Assembly: GCA_003614735.1 (NCBI GenBank)
Contig: KZ992504.1
Coordinates: 1-38,682 of the forward strand
Reading direction: 5' to 3'
Origin: Thamnocephalis sphaerospora
Lineage: Eukaryota > Zoopagomycota > Zoopagomycetes > Zoopagales > Sigmoideomycetaceae
Length of the DNA: 38,682 nt
Within the stretch, counting starts at the first letter, position 1. Every line of letters begins with the position of its first letter. Below the pieces are notes generated by a model. It was not told the DNA's origin, did not search any database, and saw only the letters and a program-made list of their open reading frames with translations. The translations under genes were made by a program, and so were the position numbers. This document shows, one piece after another, positions 20,200 to 29,462 of this stretch.

Positions 20200-21870
20200 A
20201 TGTCGCCGTCGTGCTGCGAACGGCGTCCATCCAATGCCTGCAACGCTGCAGACTTGCGGCCACATGCAACGTCCGTTGGCAGCGCTGTGCCTATCCCCGT
20301 GACGACAGCCGCAGCCATCAACTCGCCTACGCTCTTCTCGTCTCCGCCGTCGCTTGCATCCTCTGTATCGCTGTCCGTGCATAGTTCACTCGAGTCCCCG
20401 TGTAACTCTTATCATGCAAGCATAGCGGCGCCGCTGCCGTTGCGCAAAGATGCATCCGCTGAACTGTGTGCCCCGTCACTTCATTCGGAAAAAAGCGGCT
20501 CTAACACGACATTTGGAACGCCAGGTCACGGCTCCTCAAAGCTGATGGCGCGCACCTGGTCCAATTCTTCGTGTGCCTCATACGCCTCTTCGTGCACATC
20601 GTCCGTGTCCATGACCAATGCCATGGCCACGCTGTCCACATCGCCGGCGTCCAGGTCGAGCGGCTTTATGGATTACACGTTGTCGTCGTCGTCGCAGCAG
20701 CAACCGCAACCGTCGCAGTGTGAGGAGCTTTTGCTCTCCACCACCATGTTTGGCGTCATTACAGGTGTGCGCGATGGATCGGCAGCGCATCGACGCAGTT
20801 TCACCTTTGCAAGCAGCAAAAGCAGCTATGATCGTGACAACGCATCATTCTCTGGCCTGCGCACGTCGACGCTAGGCACTCACACATCCCGCATTGCACT
20901 GCGTGCGCGTGACGCAGTCGGCCAACCCGTCTTTCGCTTCATCCACAACGCTGATCTGCCGGTGTTTTGCCGCGCGCTGAGCCGTGCAACGCGAGAGGTT
21001 TCGCGTTGTGCCGTGCGCTGGTCTCCCAGCATGAGCCGCGATGGCCAATGTGCTGAGAATGCGACAGCGCCATCGTCATCTGACCCAAGGGAGCCGCGCT
21101 GGTACTGGGTATGGTGCACCGTGCGTCTGGTCGACGATCAGATCGTGTGCGTCATCCGACGACCACTGCAGGTGGATGATGACGACGACGGTGATGCATG
21201 CGGCGCAAAGCGCAAGGCAGAGCAGCGCCGCCGACGACGCAACACCTATGGCGGACTGAGCGGACTGGTGCTCAGCCTATTCCTTTCAGACAGCGAGTCG
21301 GAGGCGGATTCAGAGGCGGAGGATGTCGTGTCATCGTCGCCTTCGCCCGCCTTGGCCCGGCGAACGCTCAGCGGCGACACTTGTGTGGCATCCGAAACGG
21401 AAGATGGCCATGGTGATAGTGGCAAGCTGACCACGCCCACGATCACGCCCATGGCACGCGACGCCTCTGGGCAGGGCACGGAAGAGGAGAGCGGAGCGGC
21501 AGCGGCCATCTCAAACAAGTCCACCACGAACAAGTTCGCCCGCGGTGATGCGCGTCCGTTATCACCTGCTGCGCTAAGCACTGCGGCGGCTACCGCTACG
21601 ACGACCATTTCGTTTGCCTGTGCCACCGTGCCGACATCGTCCGACAGCAAGCGCTCGGCTCGTCTCAAGGACAAGAAACGCACACGCACCTCCGCTTCCT
21701 CCACCTCCTCGTCCTTTTCGCGTCGCCGACATAGCGGTGCCTCATCGCCTCCCAGCAGTCTAATCAGCGCCCTGGCCAATTGGGCCGGAGCGGCCATTGG
21801 CGACGCCATGTTTGGTACCGTTTCGCGCTACACCACGGATCTGTTTCGCCGCCGTGACGATCGCATCTAA
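20200..21870 (+). CDS. Ser-rich protein with possible PAS-like segment
   Basis: 556 aa, single exon. The start is the ATG at 20200 in context TCCGCCATG; the frame is open further upstream but only from a TTG codon and through the CT-rich leader. Residues 1-180 are Ser/Thr/Ala-rich. Residues about 175-330 are the only folded-looking part: ELLLSTTMFGVITGV, VFRFIHNADLPVFCRALSRATREV and YWVWCTVRLVDDQIVCVIR. The motif order (FIHxxDLPxFxRALxxA, then a W-rich strand, then xxVCVIR) resembles the C-terminal half of PAS domains in fungal proteins. This is a weak, unaided judgement. A basic stretch, KRKAEQRRRRRN, could be a nuclear localisation signal. The rest is acidic and Ser-rich, ending in a small hydrophobic helix (SLISALANWAGAAIGDAMFG). 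Function unknown. Confidence 0.7.
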   Translation: MSPSCCERRPSNACNAADLRPHATSVGSAVPIPVTTAAAINSPTLFSSPPSLASSVSLSVHSSLESPCNSYHASIAAPLPLRKDASAELCAPSLHSEKSGSNTTFGTPGHGSSKLMARTWSNSSCASYASSCTSSVSMTNAMATLSTSPASRSSGFMDYTLSSSSQQQPQPSQCEELLLSTTMFGVITGVRDGSAAHRRSFTFASSKSSYDRDNASFSGLRTSTLGTHTSRIALRARDAVGQPVFRFIHNADLPVFCRALSRATREVSRCAVRWSPSMSRDGQCAENATAPSSSDPREPRWYWVWCTVRLVDDQIVCVIRRPLQVDDDDDGDACGAKRKAEQRRRRRNTYGGLSGLVLSLFLSDSESEADSEAEDVVSSSPSPALARRTLSGDTCVASETEDGHGDSGKLTTPTITPMARDASGQGTEEESGAAAAISNKSTTNKFARGDARPLSPAALSTAAATATTTISFACATVPTSSDSKRSARLKDKKRTRTSASSTSSSFSRRRHSGASSPPSSLISALANWAGAAIGDAMFGTVSRYTTDLFRRRDDRI

Positions 21871-22488
21871 TCGCAGCATGTTTGCTTCTTTTGCTTGTCC
21901 TTGTATTATCGCTCATCATCTATCACTAGTGCCTCCGGTCTGCATGACCAGGCTGCGGCGTATGCGGTGCCGCCTAGCGTCCAGCAACGTGTCGGTTCCC
22001 GTACTGGATATGCTCTGGCGCGTGTCGCCGTTCCGGTCCGATCCGCCACGCTACTTTACACTCATGCACACTGCATACTGTATCACAAGAATAGAAATTC
22101 GCTCGTTGATGCATCCTCACACTGTCGTCTACGTGTTTAGCGGACATGTCCCACAGGAGAAATGCCGCGTTGTCGTTGTGCCCATGGGAGCGCACGCCAT
22201 GTAATACCGCGCAATCGGGGTTGCGTGCTATGGACGCATGTTTATGAAAATGCAGCGTTTACTTGCAGCGCGCGCGTGCGCGTGTGTGTGTATATCACAG
22301 TGGACCACCGCGATATGCCTTGGCAATTAGAGACTGCAGCGGCGATTGTCAGGATAGCGCAATAGATAGACACGTGCGTCACGCACACGATGCGAGGGTG
22401 GAGGAGGGCGAGCCGACAAAGTTGACTCGAGCCTTGGAAATCGTTACAAAAGTGCCTGCGGCAACACCAACTACGCCTGGCGTCCTGG
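21871..22488. other. Convergent 3' region
   Basis: 618 bases between two converging genes, with no gene seen. It contains an alternating purine-pyrimidine run at 22268-22292 (GCGCGCGCGTGCGCGTGTGTGTGTA), a sequence class able to adopt Z-DNA. Confidence 0.6.
22268..22292. repeat. Alternating CG/TG dinucleotide run
   Basis: GCGCGCGCGTGCGC followed by GTGTGTGTGTA. Strict purine/pyrimidine alternation between the converging 20200-21870 and 22489-24228 genes. Confidence 0.85.
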
Positions 22489-24228
22489 TCACTGCGGGCC
22501 TGACTCTGGCGAGTTGCGCGATGATGGCAGCGGGATACTCTTTGCCGACTCTAGCGGCGTGGGCGGCGACGGCATGCTCTGGCTTACGGACGTGTTGACC
22601 ACGCTGACGTTTGCGGGCGAGACGCTGACGCGAGTCACCGTGGCCATGTCCAGCGTGACGGTGGACATTGTACAGGTGGTGTCTCGCTCCGACGGCAGCA
22701 CGCTCTCGGTGTCGTCTTCAGCTGGCATAGGCATGTCCAGACGGGTTTCCGTCTCCTTGGGCGACTGTCCGTCCAGGAGGTTGCGCGCCAGATTGTCACC
22801 CATGACACTGACGGGGCGTGGGTGCTTGAGACTGGTCGAGGCGGTGATGACATTTTTCGCCGCTGGCGTGGGCGTGACCGAGGGCGAAGTCATCTGGATA
22901 CAGTCATTGACGGCGACCGGGGCCGTCTGCGCGCGCATCGTGTCGGCAGAAACGCTGAGAATGCCCACCAGATCGGAGAGCTCCAGGACCGGCGACAAAG
23001 GCACGTTGCCCGGAACGATGCTGTTCTGACTGTCGGGCGACGCTTCGGCGCCATCGTACTCGCTGTCGGCCGTGGCAAAGGTGATGACAGAAAGGTGTGC
23101 CGTGTCTTTGTTCTCGACCGGCTTTTCTCTGGCCTGTTTGGTAATGGTCATGAGACGGTCTAGCTCGTCCGAAAGCGGCGTGTCGTCTTCCTCCACCGCA
23201 AGGTCCTCCTTGTCGTAGTAGCCCATCCGGCTCACAAACGGATGCATGTTGTCGCCGTTTTGACCGGCATTGTACTGGGCCATGGCCTGCACATGGAGCA
23301 TGTTGGGCGATCCGAGCGGAGGCTGCACGCCTGCATGGAAGGCGTTGAGCGAGTCCGCCGGCACTGGCAGTGTGTCACCAAGCTGATGGTCAGACATGTG
23401 CGATGTCACATCCCACAGCACTTCGCCACGAGCAAGGTCGGGCTGTATCTCGGTGGCGTTTCCGTTGTTTGGCTGAGCGTGCGGGTTGACGTTCACCAGA
23501 TTGATGTGCATGTGCCCGCCGTGCGCAGCCACTGTGTTGGCAGCAGCCACAGCAGCGGCAATCTCCTGCTCGGAGGGCATCTGCATTACACCGTCGACCG
23601 GCGTGGAGGCAGCGGTGTTGGACTGGTCGACGGTGGCCTTGGCATAGGCGGGACGTGGCAGATGGGCCGGCCAGGCGGCCGGTACGCGTTGTGGCACGCC
23701 CCACGCCTCTGCGTTGGTGGATCTTGCATCACCGGCATTGCGTGGTACACCAATTTCAGAGACTTCTGGATACATATGGCTCTCTGGCGACGACTGATTG
23801 CGCACCAGGCTGCTAACACGCTGAGGCGGTGTAACTGCCGACTGTCGGTACAGGGTGCGCAAATTGCGCTGGCGACGCATGTAAACGAGCATGCTGACGG
23901 CCAGCGCGGCAAACACCACTAGCGACACCGAGATGACGATGATGACCTCGTTGCCCATGCTAGATGTGGCTACCGGTGGCGTGGATGGTGCCTGCGTCTC
24001 ATTGCTGCTTGGGGAGGGAGAGGCAGAAGCGGTGGGAGATGGCGCGACAGCGCGATTGGCAAATACACTTTCGCTGTTACTATTGGCGGGCTTTGGCGCG
24101 GCAATCGACCTTAGCATATCCTCATTCTGGCGACTAGCGTCGGGGGTTTCTAAAACGTCAGGCGCCGGACCATTGGGCAGAGGCGCGGTGGCCGGGGGAA
24201 CGGAAGGAGGCGGTGCTGATGACGCCAT
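22489..24228 (-). CDS. Single-pass membrane protein of unknown function
   Basis: 579 aa, intronless. Residues 1-92 are Pro/Ser/Thr-rich with one N-glycosylation sequon (NET at 76-78). Residues 95-117 form one transmembrane helix (VIIVISVSLVVFAALAVSMLVYM) followed at once by RRQRN. By the positive-inside rule the C-terminal 460 residues are therefore cytoplasmic and the short N-terminus is outside. There is no cleavable signal peptide, so the helix would serve as a reverse signal anchor. An in-frame TGA lies four codons upstream of ATG 24228, which supports this start. The cytoplasmic part is hydrophilic, with an acidic segment YYDKEDLAVEEDDTPLSDELDRL, and has no domain I recognise. The layout recalls fungal wall-stress or polarity sensors without their cysteine-rich head; this is only an analogy. 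Confidence 0.72.
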   Translation of the reverse strand: MASSAPPPSVPPATAPLPNGPAPDVLETPDASRQNEDMLRSIAAPKPANSNSESVFANRAVAPSPTASASPSPSSNETQAPSTPPVATSSMGNEVIIVISVSLVVFAALAVSMLVYMRRQRNLRTLYRQSAVTPPQRVSSLVRNQSSPESHMYPEVSEIGVPRNAGDARSTNAEAWGVPQRVPAAWPAHLPRPAYAKATVDQSNTAASTPVDGVMQMPSEQEIAAAVAAANTVAAHGGHMHINLVNVNPHAQPNNGNATEIQPDLARGEVLWDVTSHMSDHQLGDTLPVPADSLNAFHAGVQPPLGSPNMLHVQAMAQYNAGQNGDNMHPFVSRMGYYDKEDLAVEEDDTPLSDELDRLMTITKQAREKPVENKDTAHLSVITFATADSEYDGAEASPDSQNSIVPGNVPLSPVLELSDLVGILSVSADTMRAQTAPVAVNDCIQMTSPSVTPTPAAKNVITASTSLKHPRPVSVMGDNLARNLLDGQSPKETETRLDMPMPAEDDTESVLPSERDTTCTMSTVTLDMATVTRVSVSPANVSVVNTSVSQSMPSPPTPLESAKSIPLPSSRNSPESGPQ

Positions 24229-26753
24229 GCGATGCGGTCACCAGACAGGCTTTGCGGGCTAGAACGAGAGGTAATTTGATGTTTTGGAGGTGTGCACGGC
24301 ACCACGAAAGCCGCCACGGCGGAGGCTCGAAAGTTTGATGGGATTGGAGGTTTAGCGTGCGCTCCGACAGGCGCACGTTATTGGTATGGCGTTGGATGCT
24401 GGATGCTGGATGCTGGATGCTGAATGCGGTGTGTGAACAAGACCAAAGATGCAGAAGAAGAGCCAAATGGACAGGAACGCCGCTCAGCAGTGGCAGCGTT
24501 TGCGCGACGGCCGAATGAACCGACGTTGGTGAAGAGGCGCGTGTGGAACAGGGCGCGCAAGACTGTACACAGCGACGACAACGACAACGTTGACGATAAT
24601 GAATGCAAAGGTGAGTGAATCAATGCAGAGATGCTCGAGTATGCTGCAGTGCCTGCGCACTTGCGGATGCCGGATAGGAGGAGAAGGAGAATGAAGAGAG
24701 CAAGGAAAGGCAAAGTAGCCACCGTTGTGGTGTGGATCACCGACCCGTTGACAAAGGTCTGTCCTCCGCTAGACCAATGGGCACTCGCCTTGTCTAGCCA
24801 AAAATAACGACGAATCCAGGTGCGCATTCATCATCTATGCGTTCTTTAAACAAACGTATCCGCCTAGCGAAGGCGTATTGGTGCGCAGCGCAGCACACCA
24901 CCCGACAAGCTGCTGCGCATTCCGTTTACAAGTGCGCGGGTGTTTGTTATCGCCACATCATCATCTGCTGTCAAATGGCACCTCTGTCGGCGACCTCTGT
25001 TGGTGTCACCGGCCACAAACAGGCTCGGGTTTGCCTTACACCTGGTTGACAGTACTGGGCGGTGGACGCGTTGGATGGTACACAGGGCAACATGTGCTGC
25101 CTTGTCACTTCAACGGCCGTTCACCAAGGCAAATGGGACATGGCGCGGTTGCCAAGTAATTAGCCGATCGTTCATGACGATGCGTAGGATGAGCCTATCC
25201 CCGCTTGATGATGTATGCGAGGTAGCCTGGCTGCATGGGCTGGCTGGGCTGAAACGGGGCTGAACATGTCACCCGCCTCCGACACCCCGCATTACTGCTG
25301 TCCCCTCACAGACGCATGCATCCAAGCTGGCGCGAAGAGTGGCTGGCCTGCATCGCCCTAAGGACTTGCCGGCGCAACTGGAAACAGCGCGACAACGTGT
25401 TGTTGGTCCATGCATACGTTTGCCTTTCCTGGCAACAGTAGCTTCCGAATCGACGAGTGTTGTGGCCGCTCTTTAACGAGCAAGTGTTTGGGGCCATGTG
25501 CATCGCCGCTTTACCAAGCCAGCAGCCGACGCCAGTAGCCGCGGGTGCGGGTGTGCTCTCTCTTCTCTCTTCTCCCGACACTTGCGTATCTGCTTCATTG
25601 CTGCGCTCTAATACCCTGACGTGTTGCGCTGTTGACGTGGCCCTTTTGCCATCTTGCATTAAGAATTACGCGGCCACAGGTGCTCGCACGCTGCAGCACA
25701 CACTTCTCCCACCTGTCTACTCGCCTGCTTTTCTACGCACTTTGCTAGCGACACCGTCTGGTTTGGTTGTGCCGTCTTTTTGGAACGACAGGCCAGCGCT
25801 GTCCACTGGCCACCCCTGTCCGGCGCGATACCCTGGATTTTACCGGACGCTGGCAAGTAGTCTGGTGCGTTGCTATATGCGCTGGTGGCGTGCTTTGGGT
25901 GTCCCGTCTACTTTAGCTCCGCTTTATCTCTTCTCGCGCTATGCCACATGCGGCTGCGGGCGAGTGGCTAGTGGTGGTACCGGTCGACCATGCTCTGGGC
26001 TCGCTGTATCGCATGGCCGTGCTTTTGGCGTCGCGGTGCTGGTCGTAGTGGTAGTCTTTACCGTGACAACCGTCTTTGACGGTGATACACACTGCCGTTC
26101 TCTTTCCACTTGCCGTCGGCTTTGCACTTACGCCGGCTGCGTCTCCTCCTTCTGCCCCCTTTGGCACTAGCGCTGTAGTCTGCTCCAACCCACACGTCCA
26201 CTGTTGTGCCGCAAAGAACACGGCCTGTCTGCTTGACCTCGCTCTGTCTGTATCTGCCCTCCACCACCACCACCGCCCACGCCATTCCTAGTCCGCCAGC
26301 GTGCCAACTTTCCTCCGCTCATCCGCCGTCGGCGTCTCCATTGCCCGCTTGCCACCAACCTGCACGCTGCTAGTTGACTTGCGCTGCGTTTACGCAGTTG
26401 GCGACGCCCTTTCCGGCCGGTGAGTTCGCGCGAGGTCTGCAGCCATCTAGCTCGACAGCTGCCACAGCCGCAGTGAACACGCTCCTACCATCCGCCCACT
26501 CACACCCTACCTGCCTACCTACACATACACACGCTCCGTCGACGCTTCTCTCCTAAGCCGGTCTCCGCGCTATCACTCCCTAATTGGGACGCAGCGACGT
26601 GTGTGTGCGTGTGTGCGCGTGCTAACGACACCGGTATTTGTCTTTCTTGGCGCTGGCAGCAGCCGTCGCCGGTGGTTTTAGCCTAATCCGCGCCTCTTCG
26701 TTTCACCCTACCATCTTGCTGCGACTGTCGCGCAAAGCGCTACTGGCCCCGGA
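24229..26753. other. Long divergent intergenic region
   Basis: 2.5 kb between divergent starts. It contains a GGATGCT repeat at 24392-24426. From about 25550 to 26750 the plus strand is CT-rich, as expected for the leader of the LRR gene. The longest open frame (ATG 25496 to 26170) is discussed as a finding. On the minus strand an ATG at 24827 opens a frame with a hydrophobic run (FLALFILLLLLSG), but it ends without a plausible splice to the membrane-protein gene. Confidence 0.5.
24392..24426. repeat. GGATGCT heptanucleotide tandem repeat
   Basis: Four exact GGATGCT units and a fifth diverged copy (GAATGCG), about 165-200 bases upstream of the membrane-protein start codon. Confidence 0.9.
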
Positions 26754-29431
26754 ATGACTACGCTAGAGAGTACGTCGGACGAGTCGGCGTCTAAACGTAG
26801 TTCGCTGCCAGCTAGCCCAAGCGGCTCGCTGCAATTTGCACGGCCTCCGCGGCCTCGTTCCCGCGGCAGCACGAGCAGCAGTCGACGAAACAGCTTGGCG
26901 GGCGTCTTTTCGTCGCAAGGCGATCAACTTGGCGGTGAGCCGACGACAGCCGGCTTGCAGCGAAGTGCCTCGTATACGCCGAGTTTCTCGGCGGCGGCCG
27001 ACCATGCGAATATACCCACGGATGATGCTGCCATGGGGGCACCACACCTCACTCGATCTGCCTCCTACAATGTCGAATTGCGCACTGACACCCACCGTGT
27101 GCATGCGGACCTGGCGGCGTTTTCTACGAGCGCAGCACGTGCTCTTGCTCCGGATGCTGGCGTTGAAGATGAGCTGTCGGCAATGCACGAAAGTCTAGCC
27201 AGCGATCTTGGCGTGACGGGCGTAGCTAGCACGTTGTCGCCAGCACCTGAGATAGCAGAAAATAGCGGCATTGCCAGCCAAGCGGCTGTCTCACGGCTCG
27301 GCGAAAGCGCCAAGAACAGCATGGTCGCACCGGTGTCTGCCACACCTGCAGCGCCGGCCGTCGCCAGTGCCTCTGCCATGGCCGCAGAAGACGTCGACGA
27401 CGACGCTGCCAGCGAAGACACGGCGAGTATCGACGTGGTCCCAGCGGGTACCGGCATGCTGTCGGTCGAGCGGGTGCGTGATTCGGTTATTCTGCAGGCT
27501 GAAAAAAGCCCGCAGCTGCTGGCACTCCGTGATCTGGACGACGACGACGAACTGGACACGTTGACGCGGCTTACAGGCGAGTCGCTTGATGACGACCACA
27601 GCAGCGGCGACAACAGCGGTAGCGAAGACGACATTGCATCGTTTCAGCTGCCAGGTGTGCTGAATCCTGCTCAACTTGTGGTGGACGAGGCGCAGCCGCC
27701 AAAGTCCCCACTTCTTGGCAATGTAGACGATGACGACGGCGACGACGACGACACCGACACGTTGGAAGGGGATGTGCTGGGCGTGGCGGCTCACATCATC
27801 GTTGATCCGGACCTCTCCTCCGCCTCGCCCTCTCTTTCAACGAGTGAGGACAACTCGGCCGGCGAATGCGCACAAGAGCTGGCTATAACAGGGGCCGTCG
27901 CCTCTCCAGCACTGACGCCAAGCATCGGCGAAGCGGCTCACGGGGCGAACGGTGAGGCTGCTGCATTGGACAAGGAGGCTCATTCTGACACAGGTCTTCA
28001 GCTTCCTGCGCTGCTGCCGCTGTCGCCGCTCTCTGTGGATACACCGCAAGTGCTGGTCACGGCCCAGCAAAGTACGCCTGTACCTATGCCTTTGCCAACA
28101 ATTGCAGCAACCATGGTTGAGGAGATACCACAAAAGTCGGCCGGGTCGGCCAACGGTGAGCGACAGATTCTCATAGCGCGTCTGTGCTCTCTCGGACACT
28201 CGGAGGCAGCGGCCAATGATGCACTGGACGCCAATCCAAATGCATCCTTTGACCAGCTGCTTGTCTGGCTGTCTCACCGTCGGCTGGCGGTGCTCAAGAG
28301 CGATGCGCGTGAGGAGCAGCGGCTACGGCGGCAAATGGAGGCCGAGTTTGGTGCGCCCATCATTTACCCGCCTCACATTGTGCCTATTGGCATGAGCGCA
28401 CGGCTAAGTGACACCGGCTCTGACGACTCGGCCCTGCTGCCGGATGTGCGCTTGGTTGACCGCACGCGCGCGCGCGACCCGATGCATCGTCCGCCCGATC
28501 CGCGCAGCATCACGCGCCCTCGGCCCATTCTTAAGACACAGCCTGGCCGCAGCAAGGATGGCAAGGATGGCCGAGACGGCAAGGATGGAAGTGGTAGCTC
28601 ACTGTGGCAGCGATCGCGCGGTTGGTTCTCGCTGCCGGCACGTTTGGCCTCTGGGTCTGGGTCTGTGCCGCAGCGCAAGGAAAACCCGTATCATCATCGC
28701 CAAAGTAGTTCGCTGCGCTACAAACACAGCCCGTACTCGCGTATTTCCGGTCCACCGTCGCCTTCGCCATCGAGTGAGAGCGACGAGCTGCCAACACGCC
28801 AGCTGAAGCAGGTGCGCTTTCCGGTACATGGAATGGCCATCAAGTACCTCTACAACGCAGATCGACCAATCCAACCGGGCCTACGCATGGTGGATGACAG
28901 CGAAGCACCGCTGCCTACGGACACTGTGGCCAGCCTTGGTTTGAATATCGACGAGGGCGCGTTGTACGGCGGCATCTACGGACAGCAGCAGAACGTGGAT
29001 AATACCGGCAACACCACATATACCGATGTTGGTGACAGTGATTTCGACGGTCTGGAGGCACTTGCAGCTGAAACGCGGCTGTCGGCCATTGCGGAAGGCG
29101 AGGAGTATGGCGCAGAGGCGGCCGCAGCAGCGACAGTAGGCGAGACGATAAACCCCCCACGGCGGCGTAGCTCCGCCGCGACAAACGGGGCGTCTATCAT
29201 GGCGCTACATCCGGCCAGCAAGGTTGTTGCCCAGGCCGCCATTTCCATGGATGCAGCACATGCGGCCGGTGCGCCGCGCGATCTGAGCGAGGAGGCACTT
29301 TCTACGCCTGTGGATGATGTGCATGTGCATACACCACGTGAACTGTCTGTATACTATCGCCAGGCGTGCCGTGCGCGCGATGAACGGCCCATTGATTCGG
29401 TGCTTAAGCAGCTCAAGGTGCGTTTGCGACA

Positions 29432-29462
<31 letters not shown>

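Noticed and set aside
24378-24827. Signal-peptide exon of the membrane-protein gene
   Set aside because: The hydrophobic run comes from a CT-rich tract. No donor/acceptor pair joins it to the frame at 24228, and an in-frame TGA lies just upstream of that ATG.
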